Shown here: positions 45,082 through 54,272 of the stretch, piece after piece | Numbering within the stretch: the first letter of the stretch is position 1 | Layout: the number at the start of each line of letters is the position of its first letter | Source: Porphyromonadaceae bacterium W3.11 | GTDB taxonomy: Bacteria; Bacteroidota; Bacteroidia; Bacteroidales; Porphyromonadaceae | Direction: 5' to 3' | Length of the DNA: 64,000 nt | Assembly: GCA_030434245.1 (NCBI GenBank) | Contig: JAUISX010000004.1 | Location: forward strand, 186,001-250,000 | Program-made: the position numbers and the translations under genes | Notes under the pieces: model-generated | What the model was told of the DNA's origin: nothing | Seen by the model: only the letters and a program-made list of their open reading frames with translations | Databases searched by the model: none

Positions 45082-46170
45082 TTATAAATATTTTGGGTTA
45101 AGAAAACCTTTAGGTACCTGCATGGTAATGCAATGTAAAGAACCATGCTGAAGAATCAAGGCACGGCAGTCAATACCCACCACCTTATATTCAGGTTTCA
45201 AATCCTGTATGACTTTTAGTGCTACCTGATCCATAGGATCCTGATATATAGGGACCAGAATAGCACCATTCGTAATTAAAAAGTTGGCGTATGTCGCAGG
45301 AAGTTGCATCCCATCTTCATCAAATATAGGCGAGGGGATGGGGAGTGGAACACATTCATACGGCTTGCTATCTATGTCCAGCATAGCTTGTACCTCCTTC
45401 TGGAGTACCTGCATGAGGTCATAGTGTACATCGTCCTTGTCTTCTGTATAGTTATATACGATGGTGTGCTCATCAATAAAACGAGCCAGAGTATCAATGT
45501 GTCCGTCCGTATCATCACCTCGCATCGCTTGCACGCCTAGGCTGTATATATTGTGAATAGCGAACGCCTCTTTCAATCTCTCTATCTGATAGTTACGATT
45601 TTCAGAAAGTACATTTCTATTGGCTTCGCAAATAACAGAGTCAGTCGTCATAAGTGTCCCTCTACCATCAGATTCGATAGCACCCCCCTCTAATATATAG
45701 TCTTGCTTGGGTAAGAGGACGACGCTGTCATTATCCTGCTCTCCAGTATGGAAAAGTGTACGTTCCTTAAATAACCGTCGAACTGCTGTATTGTCATGAT
45801 TGGCAGGGAACTTTAGCCCCCATCCGTTGAAGCCAAAATCTCGGGCTACTTTACTCTCCTCAAGCATTCCAAAGAGAGGCATTACATCTCTCATCCAGGT
45901 GTCATTGAGCAGAAAATCATTGATAAGTATCACACTATGAGGCTTTTCAGTCCATCTGTGCATGAAACCAACAGGCAAATCATCCTCTCTATCAACCAGC
46001 AACACCACATGTGTATGCTCGAGGATAGCACTGATGATCTCTAGATAACAAGCATGAACCATCTCAAGATAATCTACCCAATCCATTCGATCATTAGGCC
46101 ACGCCAAAATTACCGCATCTTGTTCTGCCCACTCAGGGATGACAGCTTCGCCAAAATAATATTTTCCCAT
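45082..46170 (-). CDS. aguA: Agmatine deiminase
   Basis: A 362-residue guanidino-group-modifying enzyme of the PAD_porph superfamily, which also contains the peptidylarginine deiminase of Porphyromonas gingivalis. It converts agmatine to N-carbamoylputrescine. Key sites are TWMRDVMP, NGWGLKFP, the DTDGHIDTLARF block (Asp and His) and the nucleophile Cys347 in GSLHCITMQVP. No signal peptide is present, unlike the secreted peptidylarginine deiminase, which supports the metabolic role. It is first in the aguA-aguB-glgB-manA operon with a good promoter. Confidence 0.94.
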   Translation of the reverse strand: MGKYYFGEAVIPEWAEQDAVILAWPNDRMDWVDYLEMVHACYLEIISAILEHTHVVLLVDREDDLPVGFMHRWTEKPHSVILINDFLLNDTWMRDVMPLFGMLEESKVARDFGFNGWGLKFPANHDNTAVRRLFKERTLFHTGEQDNDSVVLLPKQDYILEGGAIESDGRGTLMTTDSVICEANRNVLSENRNYQIERLKEAFAIHNIYSLGVQAMRGDDTDGHIDTLARFIDEHTIVYNYTEDKDDVHYDLMQVLQKEVQAMLDIDSKPYECVPLPIPSPIFDEDGMQLPATYANFLITNGAILVPIYQDPMDQVALKVIQDLKPEYKVVGIDCRALILQHGSLHCITMQVPKGFLNPKYL

Positions 46171-46835
46171 TTACTTATGACCTTAAAAAAACAACTCTCC
46201 CTTACTACAAATCTAATTTAAATACCTCAATTCACCAACCATTCCATATTCAGAGCCTAACATCCCCTGATATTCAGTATTTATATCAGACAAAACCTTC
46301 CTCTTTTCAGAAAAAGGGATGGACATCAACGATGAAGAATCTTTTATTTGATGTTCTTCTTCTGAGTAATTTCTTACGATTCAGTAGCAGTTTGTAACTC
46401 ATCAAGGCAAGCATCACTTTTTTAAAAAAAAGCCCTACTTCTGATGAGAAGTATTATTGCTCGATAACAACCCGAACATACACTCTAATCAAGATGGAAA
46501 TGAGACAAAAGGCAAAGGCTTAAAATGCGAGAAAGCGTGATAATGAACGCACCCAATTCTGGAAAACAGAGGTCATCTATTATCATCGTCCGCCGACCGC
46601 TATTTGTGTCCCAAACTTATCACCCCCTACCCGTTTTTGAAATGCATTTATTCATTAAATTGCGAATGAATGGATAACTTGGAGATTATCAGGAGTTACG
46701 CTCTACCACACATTAAAAATTAGATTTTGTCAACTTTCTTTTAGAAAAAAATCAGTCCCATTCATAGCTGAATAAGTCTTCTTTTATTCGTATCTTACAG
46801 GTCGTAAGAATAATAATTGTATAAACATTTCCCCC
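46171..46835. other. 665-base divergent intergenic region
   Basis: Holds the aguA promoter at 46208-46238. The remainder (about 46240-46835) has no supported frame or strong hairpin. A TATCTTAC at about 46791 before the SIMPL gene is two bases off the -7 consensus. The length is unexplained. Confidence 0.6.
46208..46238 (-). promoter_or_regulatory. Promoter of the aguA operon
   Basis: Minus strand TTG (46238-46236), 20 bases, TAGATTTG (46215-46208). Predicted start near 46202 and a leader of about 30 bases to the aguA ATG. Confidence 0.8.
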
Positions 46836-47579
46836 ATGAATCAAGATAAAAGAAAACTAATAGGACTCATCCTAATCATTGCTACCATCCTAATAGCTAT
46901 AGGACTTGGTAGCTATACAGTACTCCATAGAAATGACCATCCAAAGACAATTTCGGTGAAAGGTAGTGCCGAACAAGAGATTGTCAGCGACCTTATAGTA
47001 TGGAACATCACGATACTCACTAATAGTCCTACACCTCTACAGGGTCTTCGCGAAGTGGAACGTCAGCGAGAGACCGTGAAGCGTTTCCTCTCTCGTCAAG
47101 AGATACCAAATGAATCTATAGAGGTAGGCCCAGTAGAGTATAATGAGCGTACTAATGGATATTATGACAATCAACAGCAGAGATACATCGAAGTTCATCA
47201 AGGGTATGATGTTCAGCAAACACTAACCATATCCAGCCATGATGTGGATAAGGTAGAATTGGTCTCTAGAAACGTTGGTGATCTAATAGAACTAGACGTA
47301 ACTGCTAGAAGCAATTCTCCTCGCTACTATTACACCAAACTGGCGGACTTAAAATTAGAGATGCTAGCCAAGGCTGCTGAAGATGCTCGTAATAGAGCAA
47401 AGAAGATAGCAAAAGAGAGCAATAGCTCATTAGGAGGCCTCCGTAAATCTAACATGGGTGTATTTCAGATCCTTGGAAAGAATTCCGAGGAGGATTACTC
47501 GTGGGGAGGAACATTCAATACCTCTAGCAAAGTAAAGGTTATTAACATCACTGTGAGTTCGGATTTTTTAGTCCACTAA
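46836..47579 (+). CDS. SIMPL-domain (DUF541) protein
   Basis: A 247-residue protein with an N-terminal membrane anchor (about 9-28) and an external SIMPL domain from about 38: ISVKGSAEQEIVSDLIVW, QGYDVQQTLTISSHDVDKVE and LADLKLEMLAKAAEDARNRA. SIMPL proteins are exported and form oligomers, and some are linked to oxidative-stress survival; no enzyme activity is known. It lies 16 bases before ligA on the same strand. Confidence 0.88.
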   Translation: MNQDKRKLIGLILIIATILIAIGLGSYTVLHRNDHPKTISVKGSAEQEIVSDLIVWNITILTNSPTPLQGLREVERQRETVKRFLSRQEIPNESIEVGPVEYNERTNGYYDNQQQRYIEVHQGYDVQQTLTISSHDVDKVELVSRNVGDLIELDVTARSNSPRYYYTKLADLKLEMLAKAAEDARNRAKKIAKESNSSLGGLRKSNMGVFQILGKNSEEDYSWGGTFNTSSKVKVINITVSSDFLVH

Positions 47580-47595
47580 TGATTAGACTGTAGGC

Positions 47596-49641
47596 ATGGA
47601 GCTTTTCCAGAAAGATTATGATAGGATTGATCAGCTGCGTCAGTTGCTGGTACAATATGAATACGAGTATTATGTCCTTAATGACCCCTCCATAAGCGAT
47701 CAAGATTTTGATAGGCTGATGAAGGAGTTGGAAGAGCTAGAAGAGCAGTACCCCGACAAGGTCACGCCAGACTCGCCCACACAGAGGGTAGGAAGTGAGT
47801 TTGTCAAAAATGTCCAAACTACAGGAACAACGCACAGGCATAAATACCCGATGCTATCCCTCGCCAATAGTTATTCTTGGGAAGAAACCTTGGACTTCTA
47901 TCGTAGAGTGCGAAGCATATTAGATAAGGAGGTGGATCTCGTCGCAGAACTGAAGTTTGACGGCACCTCTATTTCTGTCATCTACAAGAGAGGTCTCCTC
48001 TATCAAGCATTAACCAGAGGTGATGGTACCTTTGGAGAAGATGTTACGGAAGCCATTCGGGCGATAAGATCTATTCCTCTCAGACTGAAAGGGAAGCATC
48101 TCCCCGAATATATTGAAGTGAGAGGCGAGATCTTGCTTCCATGGAGTGAGTTTCAGCGCATTAATAAGGAACGAGAGGAGGATGACTTACCTCCTTTTGC
48201 TAACCCCAGAAATGCAGTCGCTGGAACCATTAAAACGAAGGAGAACGTCTCAGCTATTGTCACAAATCGACGTCCGACAGCTTACTTTTATTACCTCCTT
48301 AGTGAGGATGAAGAGTGGCTTCCTGAGCTGCATAGTGATAGGTTAGACCTCATGCGTAACATGGGACTAAAAGTGGATGGTCACTCTAAAGTGTGTCATA
48401 CGTTAGAGGAGCTTAAATCTTTTTTAGACCATTGGGACATTCATCGACATGAGCTTGATATTGCCACAGATGGGGTCGTCGTCAAGGTCAATGATTATAA
48501 TTATTATAAAGAATTAGGGACTACGGCTAAGTCACCACGCTGGGCTATGGCTTATAAGTTTGATGCCGAATCAGCCATCACTAGATTGCTGAGTGTCAGC
48601 TTTCAGGTGGCCCGTACAGGTGTGATGACTCCCGTTGCGAATTTAGAGCCTGTACAGCTATCAGGCACGACGGTGTCTAGGGCTTCTCTGCATAATGCCG
48701 ATATCATCGCCGAGCTAGATCTCCATGTAGGGGATCTCGTCAGTGTCGAGAAGGGAGGAGAGATCATACCGAAGATAACGGCAGTTAGATATGACCTAAG
48801 GGATGAGCAGACGGGAGAGGCTGTTGCTATGCCTACCCATTGCCCAGATTGTGGGACTGCTCTGATAAAGCAGGATGATCAAGCGGGTACTTTTTGTCCA
48901 AATGAATGGGGCTGTCCTGCACAGATTGAGGGGAAGATCGAGCATTTTTGTGGTCGTAAGGCAATGGATATAAACATCGGTCCCCGCACTATATCTCTGC
49001 TCCATAGGTTACTCGGCGTTAAAAACTGTGCTGACTTGTATGACCTGACCGAGGAGCAGCTCCTTCGGCTACCCTCTTTTAAAGAACAAAAAGCTAGAAA
49101 CTTGGTTAAAAGCATTGAGAGCTCGGTAGAGGTTCCCTTTGACCGTGTCCTGTTTGCGTTAGGTATAAAACTCGTTGGGAGCACGGTGGCAGCACAGCTA
49201 GCGGATGCTTACGGTTCGATCGATGCCTTATCTAAGGCTTCTCTTCAAGACCTACAGGATATTGACGCGATAGGTCCAATGATCGCTAGTAGCATAAGAG
49301 AGTTTTTCTCAGACGAACGAAACCAAGTGATTATAGATCGTCTAAAGGCTAAGGGCGTTAAGATGGAGATGGAAGCCACAGAGTCGCATTCGGCATCTAG
49401 CAACACTCTCGAGGGTATGAGCATTGTCATCAGTGGAGTCTTTCAAAGTATTTCGAGGGAAGAGCTTAAGACCTTGATCGAGCAGCATGGGGGACGAGCC
49501 ATCTCTAGCATCTCAGGTAAGACCTCGCTATTGGTGGCTGGCGAAAAAATGGGACCTAGTAAACGGGAAAAAGCGGAAAAGTTAGGGATAGAGATTATCA
49601 CAGAAGAGGAGTTCTTCAACAGATATCCCAACTTACGATAA
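47596..49641 (+). CDS. ligA: NAD+-dependent DNA ligase LigA
   Basis: A 681-residue replicative ligase with all domains. Ia includes the YEYEYYVLNDP block. The adenylation domain has catalytic K120 in ELKFDGTS. An OB fold is followed by a Cys4 zinc finger (HCPDCG and FCPNEWGCPAQ, about 415-440), helix-hairpin-helix repeats and a C-terminal BRCT domain (about 595-675: GMSIVISGVFQSISREELK). It seals nicks during replication and repair. It sits between the SIMPL gene and dnaE; the 53-base gap to dnaE allows co-transcription. Confidence 0.98.
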   Translation: MELFQKDYDRIDQLRQLLVQYEYEYYVLNDPSISDQDFDRLMKELEELEEQYPDKVTPDSPTQRVGSEFVKNVQTTGTTHRHKYPMLSLANSYSWEETLDFYRRVRSILDKEVDLVAELKFDGTSISVIYKRGLLYQALTRGDGTFGEDVTEAIRAIRSIPLRLKGKHLPEYIEVRGEILLPWSEFQRINKEREEDDLPPFANPRNAVAGTIKTKENVSAIVTNRRPTAYFYYLLSEDEEWLPELHSDRLDLMRNMGLKVDGHSKVCHTLEELKSFLDHWDIHRHELDIATDGVVVKVNDYNYYKELGTTAKSPRWAMAYKFDAESAITRLLSVSFQVARTGVMTPVANLEPVQLSGTTVSRASLHNADIIAELDLHVGDLVSVEKGGEIIPKITAVRYDLRDEQTGEAVAMPTHCPDCGTALIKQDDQAGTFCPNEWGCPAQIEGKIEHFCGRKAMDINIGPRTISLLHRLLGVKNCADLYDLTEEQLLRLPSFKEQKARNLVKSIESSVEVPFDRVLFALGIKLVGSTVAAQLADAYGSIDALSKASLQDLQDIDAIGPMIASSIREFFSDERNQVIIDRLKAKGVKMEMEATESHSASSNTLEGMSIVISGVFQSISREELKTLIEQHGGRAISSISGKTSLLVAGEKMGPSKREKAEKLGIEIITEEEFFNRYPNLR

Positions 49642-49694
49642 AGAATTCAGTAGTTAAGTATTAACATATAGAAAACGAAAGGATACGAGATTTA

Positions 49695-52600
49695 ATGCAA
49701 CCATTTGTACACTTACATGTCCATTCCTACTATTCAGTATTGGATGGACAATCATCAATTGAAGGCTTGATAAAAACAGCGATGGCTGATGGGATGCCTG
49801 GACTAGCATTAACAGACCATGGTGCGATGTTTGGGATCAAGAACTTTACTGATGCTCCAGGAAAAATGAAAGGTAAGAAGCTGAAGGCTCTTGAGAAGGA
49901 ACTGGCCAAAGCTTCTGAGGCTGAAAAGCCAGCACTAGAGGCGGAGAAGAAGAAGTGGGAAGAATGGAAGTTCAAGACAATCATAGGCTGTGAGTGCTAT
50001 GTAGCCGCCAGAGGACGCCTCAAAAAAGAGACCACTCAAGATAGAAGTGGTTATCATCTCATCGTGCTAGCAAAAAACCTTAAGGGGTATAAAAACCTTA
50101 TTAAGATGGTCAGCCAATCGTATAAGGATGGGATGTATTATCGCCCTAGGATAGACAAGGAACTCTTAGAGAAGTATCACGAAGGCTTAATAGTACTTAG
50201 TGCTTGCCTTGGAGGTGAAGTTCCTCAGCTTATCATGAAAGGGCAGAGGGAGCAAGCTAAGCAAACGATCCTTTGGCATAAGGAACTCTTCGGAGAGGAT
50301 TACTATCTGGAACTCCAGCGTCATAAGACTGATAAACCAAGGGGGAATACGGAAACTTACTTGCATCAGGTTGAGGTCAATAAGGTCATCTTAGAATTGG
50401 CAAAAGAGACGGGGGTGAAAGTGGTCGCTACAAATGACGTCCATTTCGTTCGGGAGGAAGATGGTGAGGCTCATGATAGGCTTATTTGCGTCAGCACCAA
50501 TAAAAACTTCGATGATCCCAATCGGATGACCTACACAAAGCAGGAGTGGTTGAAGAGTACAGCAGAGATGAATGAACTCTTTAGTGATATTCCTGAAGCG
50601 TTATCAAATACGATAGAAATTTTAGACAAAGTAGAGGAGTATTCGATAGAGAACCCGCCTCTAATGCCTAACTTCCCAATCCCAGAGGGCTTTACTGATG
50701 CAGATGAATACCTAAAACACCTTTCGTATGAGGGGGCAAAGAAGCGATTCGACGGGGAGTTAAGCGAGGAGGTAACAACACGCTTAGACTACGAGCTTGA
50801 TACCATCAAGAAAATGGGTTTCCCGGGTTATTTTCTGATCGTTCAGGATTTTATAGGCATGGCAAGAAAGCTAGGCGTGGCAGTCGGTCCAGGACGTGGA
50901 TCTGCAGCAGGATCATTAGTATCTTACTGCCTGGGGATCACAGACCTAGACCCTCTGAAATATGACCTCCTCTTCGAGCGTTTTCTTAATCCTGACCGTA
51001 TCTCCCTACCCGATATTGATATCGACTTCGATGATGATGGTCGTCAGGATATATTACGTTGGGTGACCGAACATTATGGAGCTGACAACGTGGCACACAT
51101 TGTGACCTATGGAACAATGGCTTCAAAGAGTGCCATCAAGGATGTTGGTAGGGTCTTAGGCCTTCCTCTCAATGAAACCAATATGCTAACGAAGCTCATC
51201 CCTGACAAACTGCCTGAGGGTGGCAAGGTTAATATCAAAAATGCCCTAGAGCAGATTCCTGAGCTGAGAGATATATACTATGGTAATGACCCACTCAAAC
51301 ATGATGTCCTAGAGTATGCGAAACAGCTAGAAGGGACCGTGAGGAATACAGGCGTACATGCGTGTGGTATCATTATCGGAAGGAGTGCGATAGACGACGT
51401 AGTACCGACATGGGTCACAAGGGATAGTGATAGTGGAGAGGATATCCTAGTGACTCAATACGAGGGCAGTGTGATAGAATCTACAGGGCTGATCAAGATG
51501 GACTTCCTTGGACTCAAGACGCTCTCTATTATCCGAGCTACGTTGAATAACATAAAGAAACGCCACGGGATAGACCTTGATATCAATTCTGTGCCCTTGG
51601 ATGATCCTAAAACTTATCAACTATTCTGCGAGGGTAAGACTAGTGCAGTATTCCAGTTTGAATCTCCAGGAATGCAGAAGTCACTAATCCAGTTACAGCC
51701 AAGTAAGTTCGAAGACCTAATCGCTATGGTTGCTCTTTACCGCCCAGGACCAATGGATAACATTCCTTCATTCATTGCCCGTAAGCATGGTAAGGAGCCA
51801 ATCCACTATGACTTGGATGTAATGGAGGAGTACCTCAAAGAGACCTACGGTATCACGGTGTATCAAGAGCAGGTGATGCTCTTATCCCGTAAGATTGCCA
51901 ACTTTACTCGCGGGGAATCTGACTCTCTCCGTAAAGCCATGGGAAAAAAACTGATAGAGCAGATGAATGCTCTTAAGGATAAATTCATGGCTGGTGGTCA
52001 GTCAAATGGTCACCCTGAGGAGATGCTAGAGAAAATATGGAACGACTGGGTCAAGTTTGCTTCATACGCTTTCAACAAGAGTCACGCAGCTTGTTATGCT
52101 TGGGTAGCCTATCAAACAGCTTATCTTAAAGCCAATTACACGGCTGAATTCATGGCTGGTGTAATGAGCCGAAATGTCAATAACATTACTGAGATCACGA
52201 AATATATTGATGAAAGTAAGAAGATGGGCATCCAGGTTTATAATCCAGATGTTAATGAGTCGGAGTATTACTTCTCAGTTAATGATCAGGGGGATATCCG
52301 CTTTGGACTTGGTGCGATCAAAGGCTTTAGTAAGACCGCTGCAAATGGCATCGTAGAAGAGCGTGAAAAGAATGGTCCTTTTATGGATATATACGATTTC
52401 TTTGAAAGGACTGACAGTCGAATAGCCACCAAGAAAGTCTGCGAAGCATTGGTACTAAGTGGGGGATTCGACTCATTTGACTCATTCAAGAGAGAAGACT
52501 TCTTCGCTACAAGTGAGCATAAAGATGAGACTTTCTTAGACAGACTAATCCGCTTTGCACAGCGGAGTCAAGCTGAGAAGGCTCAGGCTCAGAATTCGCT

Positions 52601-53324
52601 ATTTGGGGTTGAAGAGTTTCAAGCAATGGCAAAGCCTACCTTGGACGTCAAGGGCGAGCCGTGGAGTGATATAGAGCGACTGAATAAAGAAAAGGAGCTA
52701 CTGGGATTTTATCTCACAGCATCTCCACTTGATCCGTATGGCATAGCCTTAAAGTACAAGTGTAACATGCGGTGTTCTGATCTATCAGGAAATATGATGG
52801 AATTTGCCGGCAAAGAAGTAACTTTCGGCGGCATCGTGACTGGATACAGAGAGATGACGACGAGGAAAGGTCACCCTGCGGGATTCATTAAGATTCAGGA
52901 CTACAACGGAGAGGGTGAGCTAGCTCTTTTCGGTGAGCAATTCCCGAAGTTTTCACATTATGGAAAGGAAGGATTATTTCTATACGTAACAGCAGATGCA
53001 GAGATGGGCTACAGCAGAGATCGGGTGTACCTAAAGATCAGATCAATATCATTATTGAATGAGATGCATGAGACACTCACGAAAGAGCTCAGAATTACAC
53101 TACCGGAATGGAGCGTGACAGAGGAGTTTTATAATGAGATCGTCCCAGATCTTTTAGAATTACCACCAGGCAAGGTGGATATCATATTTACAATATATGA
53201 TCCAAAATCAAGGGTTCACTTGAATATGGACTCGGCTAGGTTACAAAATGTGTCCATTCCTATCAGATTACTCGAAAAATTATCTATCTTTGAGGAGAAT
53301 GGCGTGAAATTTGAGATACAGTAG
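49695..53324 (+). CDS. dnaE: DNA polymerase III alpha subunit
   Basis: A 1209-residue DnaE-type replicative polymerase. The N-terminal PHP domain starts VHLHVHSYYSVLDG (His6, His8, His10). The palm has GPGRGSAAGSLVSY and the catalytic aspartates in PDIDIDFDDDGR (about 439-450). Fingers, a tandem helix-hairpin-helix region and an OB fold (about 1010-1090) follow. A short Lys/Glu-rich insertion in the PHP domain (about 58-90: KMKGKKLKALEKELAK) is a lineage feature. It copies the chromosome with DnaN, whose gene is at 22-23 kb. Confidence 0.98.
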   Translation: MQPFVHLHVHSYYSVLDGQSSIEGLIKTAMADGMPGLALTDHGAMFGIKNFTDAPGKMKGKKLKALEKELAKASEAEKPALEAEKKKWEEWKFKTIIGCECYVAARGRLKKETTQDRSGYHLIVLAKNLKGYKNLIKMVSQSYKDGMYYRPRIDKELLEKYHEGLIVLSACLGGEVPQLIMKGQREQAKQTILWHKELFGEDYYLELQRHKTDKPRGNTETYLHQVEVNKVILELAKETGVKVVATNDVHFVREEDGEAHDRLICVSTNKNFDDPNRMTYTKQEWLKSTAEMNELFSDIPEALSNTIEILDKVEEYSIENPPLMPNFPIPEGFTDADEYLKHLSYEGAKKRFDGELSEEVTTRLDYELDTIKKMGFPGYFLIVQDFIGMARKLGVAVGPGRGSAAGSLVSYCLGITDLDPLKYDLLFERFLNPDRISLPDIDIDFDDDGRQDILRWVTEHYGADNVAHIVTYGTMASKSAIKDVGRVLGLPLNETNMLTKLIPDKLPEGGKVNIKNALEQIPELRDIYYGNDPLKHDVLEYAKQLEGTVRNTGVHACGIIIGRSAIDDVVPTWVTRDSDSGEDILVTQYEGSVIESTGLIKMDFLGLKTLSIIRATLNNIKKRHGIDLDINSVPLDDPKTYQLFCEGKTSAVFQFESPGMQKSLIQLQPSKFEDLIAMVALYRPGPMDNIPSFIARKHGKEPIHYDLDVMEEYLKETYGITVYQEQVMLLSRKIANFTRGESDSLRKAMGKKLIEQMNALKDKFMAGGQSNGHPEEMLEKIWNDWVKFASYAFNKSHAACYAWVAYQTAYLKANYTAEFMAGVMSRNVNNITEITKYIDESKKMGIQVYNPDVNESEYYFSVNDQGDIRFGLGAIKGFSKTAANGIVEEREKNGPFMDIYDFFERTDSRIATKKVCEALVLSGGFDSFDSFKREDFFATSEHKDETFLDRLIRFAQRSQAEKAQAQNSLFGVEEFQAMAKPTLDVKGEPWSDIERLNKEKELLGFYLTASPLDPYGIALKYKCNMRCSDLSGNMMEFAGKEVTFGGIVTGYREMTTRKGHPAGFIKIQDYNGEGELALFGEQFPKFSHYGKEGLFLYVTADAEMGYSRDRVYLKIRSISLLNEMHETLTKELRITLPEWSVTEEFYNEIVPDLLELPPGKVDIIFTIYDPKSRVHLNMDSARLQNVSIPIRLLEKLSIFEENGVKFEIQ

Positions 53325-53403
53325 TGAACTAAACTCAACTTTTACTTGTTTGGATATTAGAAGAAAATAGATATATATTAATAACTTATAAATTAGAATA
53401 ATT

Positions 53404-53718
53404 ATGGCATTTGAATTTACAGACGCGAACGTCAAAGAAGAGATGGGTAAAGACCTTCCAATGGTGATTGATTTTTGGGCTCCTTGGTGTGGTCCTTGTC
53501 GTATGATCACTCCTATCATTGAAGAACTCGCTGGAGAGTATGAGGGACGTGTGAAGATCGGCAAGCTTAACGTTGATGAGAATAATGATACATCAGTTGA
53601 GTATGGTGTGCGTAATATCCCAACCATTCTCTTTATTAAGAATGGCGAGGTTGTAGAGCGTAAGGTTGGTGCTCAAAGCAAAGCTTCAATCGTTGAGGCA
53701 ATTGAAAAACTACTATAA
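53404..53718 (+). CDS. trxA: Thioredoxin
   Basis: A 104-residue cytoplasmic thioredoxin. The redox site WCGPC is at 28-32, with VIDFWAP before it and the cis-proline in RNIPTILFIKNGEVV. Length and motifs are standard. It follows dnaE by 79 bases and ends in a hairpin terminator that also holds the promoter of the next gene. Confidence 0.97.
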   Translation: MAFEFTDANVKEEMGKDLPMVIDFWAPWCGPCRMITPIIEELAGEYEGRVKIGKLNVDENNDTSVEYGVRNIPTILFIKNGEVVERKVGAQSKASIVEAIEKLL

Positions 53719-53738
53719 TAAAAACAATTAAAAGCTAA

Positions 53739-53774
53739 AAAGCCACTAGACTTTTGAAAAAGTTTAGTGGCTTT
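53739..53774 (+). terminator. Terminator of trxA
   Basis: Sixteen-base arms (53739-53754 and 53759-53774) pair with one G-U and a TGAA loop, followed by a T-rich tail. The -33 element of the next promoter lies in its left arm and loop. Confidence 0.88.
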
Positions 53775-53785
53775 CTTTATCTTTG
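53753..53785 (+). promoter_or_regulatory. Promoter overlapping the trxA terminator
   Basis: TTTG at 53753-53756, 21 bases, TATCTTTG at 53778-53785. The predicted start falls at about 53790, on or next to the ATG at 53791, so the GNAT message would have essentially no leader. Confidence 0.75.
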
Positions 53786-53790
53786 TTATA

Positions 53791-54258
53791 ATGGAAGACA
53801 ATAATAAATACAAATTCTGCTGGTACGACGCAGAAGAAAAACTAAGTACCAAAGAACAAGAAAGGGTAGTAAAATTTCTCTATACAGCACTTGGACGTTT
53901 TAGAGATAATGCAGAGGAAATCCAAAAAGCCATCGATTATGCGCTAAAAAAAGTACCTTCCTTTGGTGGATTTATAGGAATCCTACGGGAGGATGATGAC
54001 ATCGTAGGTGCGACGGTCGTAATCGCCACTGGAATGAACGGATATATCCCTTCATACATCCTAGTTTATATTGCTGTAGATGAAAGTAAACGAGGAGCAG
54101 GACTCGGGAAAAGTATCATTCAAGAAATTATCAAGAAAACGAATGGCGGTATTGCACTTCATGTGGAACCTGATAACCCGGCTAAGAATCTTTATGAAAG
54201 AATGGGCTTTACCAACAAATATCTCGAAATGAGATATACACACACTGATGAAAAATAA
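53791..54258 (+). CDS. GNAT family acetyltransferase, probably leaderless
   Basis: A 155-residue acetyltransferase of unknown substrate. Motif A is IAVDESKRGAGLGKSIIQEI and motif B is NPAKNLYERMGFTNKY. The frame also opens at a GTG (53767), but that lies inside the trxA terminator and upstream of the promoter box, so the ATG at 53791 is chosen. It is followed after 14 bases by the racemase-like gene, so the two probably act together; the acceptor might be an amino acid or amine, which is inference only. Confidence 0.85.
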   Translation: MEDNNKYKFCWYDAEEKLSTKEQERVVKFLYTALGRFRDNAEEIQKAIDYALKKVPSFGGFIGILREDDDIVGATVVIATGMNGYIPSYILVYIAVDESKRGAGLGKSIIQEIIKKTNGGIALHVEPDNPAKNLYERMGFTNKYLEMRYTHTDEK

Positions 54259-54272
54259 AAGAAAGGGATACC

